Shown here: positions 15,228-23,663 of the stretch, one piece after another
Numbering within the stretch: position 1 is the stretch's first letter
Layout: each line of letters begins with the position of its first letter
Source: Bacillota bacterium
GTDB lineage: Bacteria > Bacillota > Clostridia > Christensenellales > CAG-138
NCBI GenBank assembly: GCA_023399275.1
Contig: JAEWQH010000018.1
Coordinates: 1-39,071, forward strand
Length of the DNA: 39,071 nucleotides
Direction of reading: 5' to 3'
The notes under the pieces: generated by a model
What the model saw: the letters and a program-made list of their open reading frames with translations, nothing else
Told to the model about the DNA's origin: nothing
The model's database searches: none
Position numbers and translations under genes: made by a program

Positions 15228-16127
15228 TCATTCAACCGCGCGCAGCCGCTCGACCAGCGGCCCCGCTTCCGCGAAAAACGCGCGCGCAAACGCTGCGTCG
15301 TACTGCGGCGCGGGCGAGCGAAAGACGCGCTCGTGCATACCCAGCTCGTGCAGGATGCACGCAAAGCTCTGCAAAAGTCCACGGCGCATGACCACGGCGC
15401 AGAGCGCGTTGAGCTCACCCTGCAGCGCAAACGCATGCGCATAGTCCCCGGCCTTGGCCGCGTGGTAGGTGCCCGCATACGCCTTGGGGAACACCGTGGC
15501 CCACATGCCGATGCCGCCGTCTGCGCCATGGATCACCGCAGGCGCGAGGTATTCGTCCTTGCCGTTGAAGACCTTGCAGCCCTCCGGTTTTCCGGCCATG
15601 ATCTGCTGGGTAAAGAAAAAGTCGTTGGTGGAGGATTTTACCCCCGTCACCCCGGGTACCGTAAGCGTCTCGAGCACGTTTTCGAGCGAGAAGCTCACGC
15701 CCGGCTGGGGCATGTAGTAGAGGATCACGGGGATGCCCGCGGCGCGGCTCAGCGCGCGGTAGTAATCCATCTGCTGCGCGTGGCCCGCGCCGGGCAGCGG
15801 GACGGAGGAAACCCCGTCCGCCCCGCTCACCGCGGCATGCTCGGCCAGCTCCAGCGCGTCGCGCATGGTATAGCTCCCAACCTGCACGAGCGCGGATTTG
15901 CCGTATTTGTGACACAGCGAGATGCCGATCTCGGCGGCGGCCTTGCGTTCCCCCAGCCGCATCTTCATACCGTCCCCCGTACCGCCGCAGAGGTATGCTC
16001 CGTCGAGCGGCTCCTGCAGCCCGAGCTCGAGCATGTTGGCAAACTCCGTCTCCAGAAAGCGGTCCTGCGCGTCGCAGGGGGAGCAGGCGGGCACAAGCAC
16101 ACCGCCGGTCACCGGCTTGATCGCCAT
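15228..16127 (-). CDS. DapA/N-acetylneuraminate-lyase family aldolase
   Basis: This 299-residue TIM-barrel enzyme has the Schiff-base Lys in GVTGVKSST (about 164) and the catalytic Tyr in VILYYMPQPG. The keto-acid-binding loop, GTTGE in DapA, reads CGGTGDGMKM. That departure argues against lysine synthesis and for a sugar-acid or sialic-acid-lyase-like role producing or consuming pyruvate. AAGGAG lies nine bases ahead of ATG 16127. It is the second gene of the operon, 24 bases after the aminotransferase gene. The exact substrate is not readable from the sequence. Confidence 0.9.
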   Translation of the reverse strand: MAIKPVTGGVLVPACSPCDAQDRFLETEFANMLELGLQEPLDGAYLCGGTGDGMKMRLGERKAAAEIGISLCHKYGKSALVQVGSYTMRDALELAEHAAVSGADGVSSVPLPGAGHAQQMDYYRALSRAAGIPVILYYMPQPGVSFSLENVLETLTVPGVTGVKSSTNDFFFTQQIMAGKPEGCKVFNGKDEYLAPAVIHGADGGIGMWATVFPKAYAGTYHAAKAGDYAHAFALQGELNALCAVVMRRGLLQSFACILHELGMHERVFRSPAPQYDAAFARAFFAEAGPLVERLRAVE

Positions 16128-16151
16128 AGTCGTGTTCTCCTTCGCTTTCGC

Positions 16152-17390
16152 TTACTTCGTCGCCTTGAGGTCGGCAATCGCGCTCTTGATGGAGTCCGCA
16201 ATGGTCTCGATCACGCTGTCTTCCATGCCGCACCACATGGGCACGGAGAAGCTGTTGTCCCAGAACTTTTCGAGCACCGGGCAGTCGTGGTCACCCTGGC
16301 CAAGCTTCTGGAAGAGCGGGTAGCGGTAGAGCGGGTAATACTGCACGATGCTGCGGATGCCGTACTTCGTGGTCAGCAGATCCAGCAGGTCGTTGCGATC
16401 CTTGCCGAAGGCGCTGCCGTCAAAATGCTGGATATACTGGTGCCGCACATGGCGGAAGCCTTCGGGAATCTTGTTGAAACGGATCTCGGGCACGTCCTTA
16501 AGCAGCTCACGAAGCTTGTCGTTCTGCGCGATGATGATGTTGGTGAACTTTGTAAGGTTCTTGAGCTCCATGCTGCCCAGCGCGCACTGCGCCTCGCCGA
16601 TGCAGAAGTTGTTCGGCCAGAAGCCCTCGATGTCCAGATCCACGTTGCTCATGGCGGGCACCCAGTAACGATCGCGCGGATAGGTGAAGCCGCAGACGCC
16701 GTTGTGACGGATGCCGGGGACGAGCTTCGCATCCGCGTCGCTCTTGACGGTCAGCATGCCGCCCTCGCCGAGGGTGGTCATGGTCTTTGCGCCGTGGAAG
16801 CTGAAGCAGCCGAAGTCGCCGAAGGTGCCGACATGCTGGCCGTTGATGCGGGCGTCGAGCGCCTGCGCGCAGTCTTCGACCACGCGGATGTTGTGCTTCT
16901 TGGCCAGCTCCATGATCGCCGGCATATCGCAGGGCATGCCCAGCAGATGGACGCAGACGATGGCCTTCGTCTTCTTCGTGATCTTGCGCTCGATGTCCTT
17001 GACGCTGACCACCCAGGTGTCGGGGTCGATATCCGACCAGACGATCTTCGCGCCTTCCTTGCCAAACGGGATGGCGGAAGCGCAGAAGGTGTAAGCGGGA
17101 ACGATGACCTCGTCGCCCGGCTTCACGCCGCAGAGCGTGGCGGCGAGGCTCAGCGCCTGCGTCGCGTTGCCGACGGCAAAGGCATGGTTCGCGCCGGTAA
17201 AGGCTTTGAAGTCCGCCTGAAACTGCTCCTGCATCGCGCCCTGGGTCTGGCCCGGCACATCGCGCATTACGCGGACGACTTCGGCGATCTCCTCTTCGGT
17301 ATAGGGGCGCTGGCGCGCGGGAATGGAAACGCGGTATCCGGCGACTGCACCGCGGCCGGAAGCATCACCCTGAATGGCTTTGTTGGACAT
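16152..17390 (-). CDS. DegT/DnrJ/EryC1/StrS-family aminotransferase
   Basis: This 412-residue PLP enzyme has the internal-aldimine Lys in CFSFHGAKTMTTLGEGG, the PLP-binding VVEDCAQALDA, and the family start RPYTEEEIAEVVRVMRD. Known members transfer amino groups from Glu or Gln onto keto-sugars or keto-cyclitols. ATG 17390 has GGAGG nine bases upstream; the open frame continues to 17528 but that extension is low-complexity and not family-like. It heads the six-gene operon, divergent from the AraC gene. A weak promoter is possible (a TATGAT near 17455 with a poor -35), which would suit an activator. Together with the AAC(3)-like enzyme it points to an amino-sugar or aminocyclitol. Confidence 0.93.
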   Translation of the reverse strand: MSNKAIQGDASGRGAVAGYRVSIPARQRPYTEEEIAEVVRVMRDVPGQTQGAMQEQFQADFKAFTGANHAFAVGNATQALSLAATLCGVKPGDEVIVPAYTFCASAIPFGKEGAKIVWSDIDPDTWVVSVKDIERKITKKTKAIVCVHLLGMPCDMPAIMELAKKHNIRVVEDCAQALDARINGQHVGTFGDFGCFSFHGAKTMTTLGEGGMLTVKSDADAKLVPGIRHNGVCGFTYPRDRYWVPAMSNVDLDIEGFWPNNFCIGEAQCALGSMELKNLTKFTNIIIAQNDKLRELLKDVPEIRFNKIPEGFRHVRHQYIQHFDGSAFGKDRNDLLDLLTTKYGIRSIVQYYPLYRYPLFQKLGQGDHDCPVLEKFWDNSFSVPMWCGMEDSVIETIADSIKSAIADLKATK

Positions 17391-17490
17391 GATCGTATCC
17401 CTCCAGATTTCATAATGTTGCAAGCGTTTGCGGATCGCTCCGCACGGTTCATCCCTATCATATCCACCGCCGCCGGGACCCGCCATGCCG

Positions 17491-17524
17491 AAACCGCGCG
17501 TGTTTGTTCCAGTTCGCGCGGTTT
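17491..17524. promoter_or_regulatory. 10-bp inverted repeat between the AraC gene and the operon
   Basis: AAACCGCGCG (17491-17500) and CGCGCGGTTT (17515-17524) form perfect arms 14 bases apart, midway between divergent starts. It could be a regulator site or a hairpin; no choice can be made from sequence. Confidence 0.45.
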
Positions 17525-17540
17525 TCATACTACCCCCGGC

Positions 17541-17585
17541 TTGACGCGGCCCGCCGCCTTCGCGCTATAATGGAGCTGCTGGAGG
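17541..17585 (+). promoter_or_regulatory. promoter and ribosome site of the AraC gene
   Basis: TTGACG (17541-17546) and TATAAT (17566-17571) have a long 19-bp spacer. GGAGG (17581-17585) follows almost at once, predicting a very short leader before ATG 17593. Confidence 0.6.
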
Positions 17586-17592
17586 AATTCCG

Positions 17593-18519
17593 ATGGAACG
17601 CATGAACCAACCCGCTCCCGATCAGGTCTTCACCGTGCGCGCTTTCGCGGGCGAGCTGCCCGTGGAGTGCTTCTTTTCCGCGCGCGGTTTTCTGGAGGAC
17701 CACAACCCCTCTTTCTCCGAGGATCACGTCCACGCGAGCTTTGAACTGCTGCTCTGCCGCAAGGGCAGCGGATATCAGTTCATCGAGGGCTCCGCGCACG
17801 CGTATGCCGACGAGTCGGTCTTCTTTCTCGCGCCGTTTGTAACGCACGCGCATATCGGCAACCCCGGCTCCGCCGAGGTGCGCTGCTCTATCCGCTTCAT
17901 CCTGCCGGAGGCCGCCGCGTTCTCCGGCCGCTGCGAGCCGCCGCTCTCCGCCGCACTCGAGCAGCTGCGGCGCGAACAATACGCGCAGTTTCCCGCGACG
18001 CGCCAGGTGATCGCGATTGCGGATCTGCTCGCCGACGCGGTCTGCTCCGCGGAGTCCACCGCGCTGCTCGTGCTCGGCGGCCTGCTATCCGCGCTGTTTT
18101 CAAGCGTGTTTGCCGAGCTCATCCGCCACTACGGCGGCGGGAAAAACGGCGGCGCGCCACGCCTCCGGGCCGAGAGCGACTCCGCGCGCCGGCTGATCAT
18201 AGACAGCTTCTTCGGCCGCTCGCTCGATGGAACGGCACGCATCGAGGACCTCTGCGAACAGGTACACCTGAGCCAGAGCAGCCTCAACCGCGTGATCCGC
18301 GAACTCTACGGCACCTCGTTTAAGCAAAAGCTCATCGAAGCGCGCGTGGCCTACATCAAATACTATTTAAAGTACACCGACCTGCCCGTGCGCGCCGTCG
18401 CCGAAAAGACCGGCTTCGCCGAGGACAATAAGCTCTCCCTTTTCTTCAAGCAGCACGCGGGGCTCTCCCCGACGCAGTACCGCCAGCGCGAGCGCACCGC
18501 CCCGCCGGAGCCTGTCTAG
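17593..18519 (+). CDS. AraC-family transcriptional regulator
   Basis: This 308-residue protein has an N-terminal cupin-like sensing domain (about 10-120, HVHASFELLLCRKGSGYQFIEG) and a C-terminal double helix-turn-helix (about 205-300, with EDLCEQVHLSQSSLNRVIRE and the signature around FAEDNKLSLFFKQHAGLSPTQYR). GGAGG lies seven bases before ATG 17593. It is divergent from the DegT operon, the common position for a local activator. The cupin probably binds a small sugar-like inducer made or used by that operon (inference). A hairpin terminator follows. Confidence 0.93.
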   Translation: MERMNQPAPDQVFTVRAFAGELPVECFFSARGFLEDHNPSFSEDHVHASFELLLCRKGSGYQFIEGSAHAYADESVFFLAPFVTHAHIGNPGSAEVRCSIRFILPEAAAFSGRCEPPLSAALEQLRREQYAQFPATRQVIAIADLLADAVCSAESTALLVLGGLLSALFSSVFAELIRHYGGGKNGGAPRLRAESDSARRLIIDSFFGRSLDGTARIEDLCEQVHLSQSSLNRVIRELYGTSFKQKLIEARVAYIKYYLKYTDLPVRAVAEKTGFAEDNKLSLFFKQHAGLSPTQYRQRERTAPPEPV

Positions 18520-18588
18520 CGCAAACCCTCCGGGGAAGAGGGGCATCGTGCCGCCGGCGCGGGGAGCCGCGTGCATTGACCATCTGGC

Positions 18589-18616
18589 AAAAGCAGCCGC
18601 ATCGGGCTGCTTTTTT
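18589..18616. terminator. bidirectional terminator between the AraC and DUF624 genes
   Basis: AAAAGCAGCC (18589-18598) pairs with GGCTGCTTTT (18605-18614) around GCATCG, with T tracts reading out in both directions. Confidence 0.9.
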
Positions 18617-18641
18617 ATCGGCGCATCGATCGCTCCCGCGG

Positions 18642-19523
18642 TCACGCTACGACGCGCTCGCTCGCCATGCCGATGTCCGTACGCGCGCCGGGCAGTTTGG
18701 TATTGATGTGCTTTTCAAGCGCATAGTTGGCAAACGCCGCGCAGTTAAAGCGCTCCAGCGCGATGCCAAAGAGCGCATAGTATGCCAGCGCAAGCACGAC
18801 CAGCAAGCCGGTATAGGCGGGCAGCAGCCACAGCAGCAGCGCGATCACCGCGACCGGAAGCAGGTTTTTGAGCAGCGTCAGCGCGCTTTTCGGCAGCTCC
18901 AGAAACGTGATCAGAAACGCGTTTTTAATCACCTGCCCAAACGAGAGCCGGTAGGTCACCAGCAGCGTGTAGATCACCTGCCGCATCAGCAGAGAAAAGA
19001 GGATGACCACGGCGCAAAAACCAAAAAGCAGATAATACCCTACGCCCACATTCTCGGCAAGCGCGCCGTAATACTGCAGCACGCTGTACGCCGCCAGCGG
19101 CATCAGCCCTTCGATCAGCGAGAATCCCAGCGCCTGCCAAACGTTTCGCTTCATACCGCCAAAGAGCGTCTGCCAGCGCATACAAGGCTCCCCGCGCGAC
19201 CAGTTTCGCATCAGCAGCGATACCCCCGCCAGCATCGGCCCGGTAACAAAGAGGCAGACGGCCAGCCCCAGCAGGTAGGCGCCCATCACGGGCGTCGACT
19301 GCGCGGTTTCACTCTGCTGCAGCAGGGAGCTCAGCGTCATCTCCGTCCATACGCTCGCGGGCAGATAGAAGATGTAGCACACCAGGTTGATCGCGAAGAA
19401 CCAGCTCCAGTAGTTGCCGAAGGTCTGGCGAAACAGCTCCCTGCGCGTCTTCGGCCGCTCCTGCGGCGGCAGATCCTCGATGGGCGGCTTGGGAAAAAAC
19501 AGATTCTTAAACATGCTTTTCAC
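18642..19523 (-). CDS. DUF624 (YesL-type) membrane protein
   Basis: This 293-residue protein has about six hydrophobic helices and a DUF624-like core: FGNYWSWFFAINLVCYIFYLPA, a GPMLAGVSLLMRNWSRGE loop, then QTLFGGMKRNVWQA. YesL-type proteins sit beside polysaccharide-uptake and LacI or AraC genes in Firmicutes, but their biochemical role is unknown. The start shown is GTG 19523, overlapping the LacI gene end by 17 bases; ATG 19514 three codons later is equally likely. The N-terminal FFPKPPIEDLPPQERPKTRRELF tail is proline-rich and cytoplasmic. Confidence 0.8.
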   Translation of the reverse strand: MKSMFKNLFFPKPPIEDLPPQERPKTRRELFRQTFGNYWSWFFAINLVCYIFYLPASVWTEMTLSSLLQQSETAQSTPVMGAYLLGLAVCLFVTGPMLAGVSLLMRNWSRGEPCMRWQTLFGGMKRNVWQALGFSLIEGLMPLAAYSVLQYYGALAENVGVGYYLLFGFCAVVILFSLLMRQVIYTLLVTYRLSFGQVIKNAFLITFLELPKSALTLLKNLLPVAVIALLLWLLPAYTGLLVVLALAYYALFGIALERFNCAAFANYALEKHINTKLPGARTDIGMASERVVA

Positions 19524-20610
19524 GCTTTCTGGCCGCGCCTTCCCGCGCGGGGCCGGTGGAGGCTCGCACGATGAGCCTCGGCGAATACTCTACCTTATTG
19601 ATTACGAGCGGGAGCGACGCCTCGCTCAGCTCCCGCCTGCGCACGGTGATCTGATCCACCGCAGCCTTGCAGCGCACCTGCAGATGATGGTCGATGGTCG
19701 TCAGCTGCGGCGAGGAGATGACAGAGGTGAAGATATTGTCAAACCCGCAGACGGAGAAGTCCCCCGGCACGCTGTAGCCGCGCGCCTGGATCTCGTCGAT
19801 CAGACCGATGGCCGTCATATCGTTGACGCCGATGATGGCCGTCGCGCGGACGCCCTGACCGAGCGCCTGCCCCATAAGCCGCCTGCCGACGGCGTATTCG
19901 TAGGGCATCGCGTCCGGCAGCGCATCCGTTTCGCTCTGCGCTTCGGAGGCGAGCAGCTCAAGGCTGTCCTCGCCAAGCCCCTTGCCGCGCAAAAACGCGC
20001 GGATGCCCTCCAGCCGCTGCTGGCGCGCGAGCGTGAGCTGGTTGAACGGGGTCGAGACGAAGAGAAACCTGCGGTGCCCGAGCGCGTAGAGATGCTCCGA
20101 AAGGATCTTGCCCGCGCGCTCGTTGCTCAGCTCGATCGAGCAGATCGGCTGCTCCGCGCGCTTTTCCCCGATCAGCACCGAGGGCACGCTGTCCGCAACG
20201 TCCTCCACGATCTCCGGAAAGCTCGGCAGAAACGTGAAGATCATGCCTTCGATGCGCGTCTTGAGAAACGTCTCGAGATAATACCGCTCCAGCTCCGGCT
20301 TTCGCAGCGTGTTGCAGACGATCACGCAGTAGCCGCACGCGTCGGCATAACTCTCCACCGTCTGCACCAGCTCTGCGTAAAACGGGTTGTTCAGCGTCGG
20401 CGTAAAGAGCAGCAGAATGCCCGCGCGCGAGGAAGGCGCGCGCCGCTTGCGCTTCGGCAGCTCGTAGCCAAGTTCCTTTGCCGCCTGCACCACGCGCCGC
20501 TTGGTCTCCTCGTTGAAGAGAACCTTGTCGCTCTCGTTGAGGATGAGCGACACCGCGGACTGCGATACGCCCGCGCGCGCCGCGACATCCTGCGAAGTGA
20601 CTTTTTTCAT
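19507..20610 (-). CDS. LacI-family transcriptional repressor
   Basis: This 367-residue protein starts with a LacI helix-turn-helix (VTSQDVAARAGVSQSAVSLI) and hinge, followed by a periplasmic-binding-like sensor domain (about 65-340) with VIIGVND- and VCGFDNI-type strands (here AIIGVNDMTAIG and VCGFDNIF). It is divergent from the kinase/aldolase pair and is the obvious candidate to control it from the TTATCGATAA site, relieved by a sugar-acid inducer (inference). Its own promoter lies just upstream. Confidence 0.94.
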   Translation of the reverse strand: MKKVTSQDVAARAGVSQSAVSLILNESDKVLFNEETKRRVVQAAKELGYELPKRKRRAPSSRAGILLLFTPTLNNPFYAELVQTVESYADACGYCVIVCNTLRKPELERYYLETFLKTRIEGMIFTFLPSFPEIVEDVADSVPSVLIGEKRAEQPICSIELSNERAGKILSEHLYALGHRRFLFVSTPFNQLTLARQQRLEGIRAFLRGKGLGEDSLELLASEAQSETDALPDAMPYEYAVGRRLMGQALGQGVRATAIIGVNDMTAIGLIDEIQARGYSVPGDFSVCGFDNIFTSVISSPQLTTIDHHLQVRCKAAVDQITVRRRELSEASLPLVINKVEYSPRLIVRASTGPAREGAARKREKHV

Positions 20611-20660
20611 GTAATTATTACCTCATGTTACCCCGAATTGAAACTAATATTTCCTAATAA

Positions 20661-20689
20661 ATATTATCCTTTCTCTGCCTCTTTGTCAA
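20661..20689 (-). promoter_or_regulatory. lacI-type gene promoter
   Basis: On the minus strand TTGACA (20689-20684) and TAATAT (20666-20661) are 17 bp apart. The 316-base AT-rich gap 20611-20926 holds this promoter, the divergent one below, and nothing coding. Confidence 0.75.
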
Positions 20690-20794
20690 ACGATATTTTG
20701 AAACGCTATCGGTTTTTTTGCCGTATTTCGCGCTTTTCGCCGGATCTTATCAAAAAAGGCACAAAAGAACGTTCCTCTGCACACGTTTGGATTC

Positions 20795-20823
20795 TTGACT
20801 TTTTATCGATAATTTGCTATTTT
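20795..20823 (+). promoter_or_regulatory. promoter of the kinase/aldolase pair with palindromic operator
   Basis: TTGACT (20795-20800) and TATTTT (20818-20823) are 17 bp apart. The spacer contains the perfect palindrome TTATCGATAA (20803-20812), with the central CG usual for LacI-family operators. Confidence 0.7.
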
Positions 20824-20926
20824 ATTAGATGTGAGTATTAGTTAAGCCGTTTCAGCCGCGTTGCAATCGTTCCAAGGCAAACATCGAGACCCGGCGCAGC
20901 CTCTCTGCGCCCGAGGGGAACACATT

Positions 20927-21940
20927 ATGACAAACGCATGCAGCGCGCAAACACAGCCCCGCAGCGCCGGATCCATCTTCTCGCTCGGCGAGCTATTGGT
21001 AGACCTCATCCCCGTGGAGAACGGCGGCCGAATCGAACAATCGGGCGCCGTCATGAAGACGGCCAGCGGAAGCGCTGGTATTTTCGCGTGCGCTGTGGCG
21101 GCGCTGGGCGCAAGCAGCAGCTTCCTCGGCAAGGTCGGCAAGGACGCGCTCAGCCGCCTTGCGTACGAAACCGTGCGCGCGGCCGGCGTGGATATGAGCC
21201 GCGTCATCCGCTCGGACGAGGGGCAGATCGGCCTCGCCTTCATCGAGTATTTGTCGGACGGCAGCCGCAACTACGAATACTACCGCGCCCACTCGGTCGG
21301 CAGCCTTTATCGCGCCGAGGAACTGGATCCGGCCGCGCTTGAAGGCGCGTTTGCGCTGCACTTTCCAGGCATGCTGCTCGACCTGAGCCCGGAGCTGCGC
21401 GAGGCGAGCCTCTTCGCCGCGCGCGCGGCGAAGGAACGCGGCGCGCTGCTCAGCTTCGATCCCAACATCCGTTTTGAGCTCAACAACAAAGCTTCCCTCG
21501 AGCGCATGGTCTCCGTCATCCAAATGGCGGACGTCATCGCCCCCACCCTCGCCGAAGGGCGGCTGATCACCGGCAGGCAGAGCGTTGGAGACGTGCTGCG
21601 CGCGCTGCACGACATGGGCCCCTCCGTCGTTGCGCTCACGCGCGACAAGGACGGCGCGGCCGTGAGCTGCGGCGGCCGGGTTGCGCTCTGCGGCGGTATC
21701 GACGTGCCCGTAGTGGACCCCACCGGCGCGGGCGACACGTTTGCAGCCGCGCTGGTCGTAGCGCTGCAGCGGGGGATGCCGCTGGAGGATGCCGCTCTGT
21801 TTTGCAACTGCGCGGGCACGCTGGTCGTGACCCGGCGAGGCGCCATTGGCCTGGCGATCCCGTCACTTACCGAAGTGACCGCCCTGATGGACACAAAGCC
21901 CTGCCCGGTTCGTCTCGTCCCGCTCGGCGAGCTGGATTGA
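20927..21940 (+). CDS. PfkB-family sugar (acid) kinase
   Basis: This 337-residue kinase has the PfkB C-terminal signature DPTGAGDTFAAALVVAL with the catalytic Asp, and the N-terminal SLGELLVDLIP with the SAGIFACAVAALG substrate region. Family members phosphorylate fructose, ribose, tagatose or 2-keto-3-deoxygluconate. The downstream keto-acid aldolase favours a 2-keto-3-deoxy sugar acid (inference). GAGGGG eight bases upstream selects ATG 20927; an earlier in-frame start near 20861 has no ribosome site. The aldolase gene follows after 20 bases. Confidence 0.92.
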   Translation: MTNACSAQTQPRSAGSIFSLGELLVDLIPVENGGRIEQSGAVMKTASGSAGIFACAVAALGASSSFLGKVGKDALSRLAYETVRAAGVDMSRVIRSDEGQIGLAFIEYLSDGSRNYEYYRAHSVGSLYRAEELDPAALEGAFALHFPGMLLDLSPELREASLFAARAAKERGALLSFDPNIRFELNNKASLERMVSVIQMADVIAPTLAEGRLITGRQSVGDVLRALHDMGPSVVALTRDKDGAAVSCGGRVALCGGIDVPVVDPTGAGDTFAAALVVALQRGMPLEDAALFCNCAGTLVVTRRGAIGLAIPSLTEVTALMDTKPCPVRLVPLGELD

Positions 21941-21960
21941 TATTCCGGAGGTATCGAACT

Positions 21961-22731
21961 ATGAATCTAAAACAACGTTTACGCAACGGCGAGCATCTGC
22001 TGGGCACCATGGTAACCACGTTTGCCGCCGCCGACATGGCGAAGCTGCTGCAGCAATACGGCTTCGATTTCTTCATCATCGACTGTGAGCACGGCGCTTT
22101 CACCACGCGTGAGGTTGCGAATATGATCGCAGTCGCGCGCGCCGTCGGACTGCCCGCCTTGGTGCGTATCCCGGAGATGCGGCGCGAGCACGCGCTCAAG
22201 TTCACCGAGATGGGCGCAAACGGCCTGCTCTTGCCCAATACGGAGAACGCTGAGCAGGCGCAAATGCTCGTGGACTGCACAAAATACGCGCCCATGGGGC
22301 ACCGGGGCGTCTCGCTTTCGCGCCCGCATACGGACTTCGCCAAGGTGGACGGGCGCGCCTACATGGCGCGTGCCAACGACGAGAACATCCTGCTCTGCCA
22401 GATCGAGAGCCGGGCGGGCGTGGCCCGCATCGACGAGATCATGGCGGTGGACGGCATCGACGCGGCGCTGATCGGGCCCAACGACATGACGCAGGACTAT
22501 GGCAAACTGGATCGTTTCGACGACCCGGAGATCGTGGACGCGATCTCGCGCGTGATTGCCTCGGCCAAGGCGCACGGGAAGTTTGCCGGCGCGCACTTCG
22601 GCGCGTCCGCTCCCCTGCTGCCCTGGATCCCGCGCGGCATGCAGTTGAATATGTGGAGCAGCGATATCGGTCTGATGGCCCTCGGCGCGGCCGGCGGGTT
22701 GCCCGCCCTGCGGGAAGCGGCAAAACGATAG
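21961..22731 (+). CDS. HpcH/HpaI-family class II aldolase
   Basis: This 256-residue metal-dependent aldolase cleaves 2-keto-3-deoxy acids to pyruvate plus an aldehyde. Catalytic His is in IIDCEHGAFTT, substrate Arg in PALVRIPE, and metal ligands Glu in LLCQIESRAG and Asp in LIGPNDMTQDYG. Relatives include HpaI, GarL and YfaU (2-keto-3-deoxy-L-rhamnonate aldolase). GGAGG precedes ATG 21961 by ten bases. With the kinase, LacI regulator and DUF624 protein it suggests pectin-derived uronate, rhamnonate or galactarate use. A strong terminator follows. Confidence 0.92.
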   Translation: MNLKQRLRNGEHLLGTMVTTFAAADMAKLLQQYGFDFFIIDCEHGAFTTREVANMIAVARAVGLPALVRIPEMRREHALKFTEMGANGLLLPNTENAEQAQMLVDCTKYAPMGHRGVSLSRPHTDFAKVDGRAYMARANDENILLCQIESRAGVARIDEIMAVDGIDAALIGPNDMTQDYGKLDRFDDPEIVDAISRVIASAKAHGKFAGAHFGASAPLLPWIPRGMQLNMWSSDIGLMALGAAGGLPALREAAKR

Positions 22732-22754
22732 CATGCAGGCGATGCCTATGCTCA

Positions 22755-22789
22755 GGGGCGCATCCGGTCGGATCTGCGCCCCTTTTTTT
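22755..22789 (+). terminator. Rho-independent terminator after the aldolase gene
   Basis: GGGGCGCA (22755-22762) pairs with TGCGCCCC (22775-22782), followed by seven T (22783-22789). Confidence 0.9.
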
Positions 22790-22848
22790 ATTCCTTTTTG
22801 ATTCGATCGCAATTCCAAAACCGTGTTTTCAGAGCACGGGATGCGGCG

Positions 22849-23595
22849 CTATCTCCTATGCTGCTCGTCCCCTTTGAGCCGCATGCGGTCCCAAAGCCCA
22901 TATGTCTCCGTGGTCGAGAGCGCGTGCATGAACTTCTCCTCAAAGTCCGGCACAAGCCCGGCCATATGCCGTACGAGCTGCTTGGCCTCCTCGCGCTTGG
23001 TGTGCCCTGCGATGTCGCAGTTTGGCGGTAAGATCGGCAATTCACGCGCGCGGGCAACGCTGAGCGCATGTCTCTCCGGCAGAAAGATCAGCGGGCGGAT
23101 GACCGTCACATCCCTTCGCGAAAGGTAGGTCACGGGCGCAAAGGTGTTGATCCGGCCCTCGTAGAGCAGGCTCATGAAGAACGTCTCGATCACGTCCTCG
23201 CGGTTATGCCCGAGCGCCACTTTGTTGCAGCCATGCTCCACGGCGTAGGTATTCAGCGCGCCGCGGCGCAGCTTTGCGCACAGGGCGCAGGGGCTACGCT
23301 CCTGCCGGTATTCAAAGACGACCTTGCCGATGTCGGTATACGATACTTCAAAGTCGATGCCGATGCGCTCCGCAAACGACCGGATACCCGAGACATTCTG
23401 CTGCTTAAGCCCCAGATCGAGCATGCAGGCGATGACCTCAAACTTCGTGTACGAAAACCGCTGATAGAGCTTGAGCGCCTCCATCAGCAGCAGGGAATCC
23501 TTGCCGCCGGAGACGCCGATGCAGACCCTGTCACCATCTTCGATCATATGATACCGCTCGTCCGCGCGGCGAATGCTGCCCAACACACGTTTCAT
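22849..23595 (-). CDS. ttcA: TtcA-like tRNA 2-thiocytidine synthetase
   Basis: This 248-residue PP-loop ATPase has the pyrophosphatase loop GVSGGKDSLLLME and the [4Fe-4S] cysteines: a CxxC pair in SPCALCAKLRRG and a third Cys in LPPNCDIAGHTKREE. TtcA adds sulfur to C32 of certain tRNAs. Other TtcA/TilS-like PP-loop proteins of unknown target share these motifs, so exact activity is likely but not certain. No ribosome site precedes ATG 23595; a TATAAT lies seven bases upstream, suggesting a nearly leaderless message. Residues before GVSGGKDS match the family's usual N-terminal length. It is convergent with the aldolase gene. Confidence 0.85.
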   Translation of the reverse strand: MKRVLGSIRRADERYHMIEDGDRVCIGVSGGKDSLLLMEALKLYQRFSYTKFEVIACMLDLGLKQQNVSGIRSFAERIGIDFEVSYTDIGKVVFEYRQERSPCALCAKLRRGALNTYAVEHGCNKVALGHNREDVIETFFMSLLYEGRINTFAPVTYLSRRDVTVIRPLIFLPERHALSVARARELPILPPNCDIAGHTKREEAKQLVRHMAGLVPDFEEKFMHALSTTETYGLWDRMRLKGDEQHRR

Positions 23596-23602
23596 GAGGG
23601 AT

Positions 23603-23632
23603 ATTATAGGGGTTTGGGCAAACGATGCGCAA
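23603..23632 (-). promoter_or_regulatory. promoter abutting the ttcA start codon
   Basis: On the minus strand TTGCGC (23632-23627) and TATAAT (23608-23603) are 18 bp apart. Transcription would begin at or one or two bases before ATG 23595. Confidence 0.5.
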
Positions 23633-23663
23633 GGGTTTGTTTTTCAGGCCGGCAGAATATGCC

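Noticed and set aside
15063..17570. 835-codon plus-strand frame across three genes
   Set aside because: It runs antisense to the aldo-keto reductase, aldolase and aminotransferase genes, all with intact catalytic motifs; its composition (His, Arg, Val, Ala rich) is that of a shadow.
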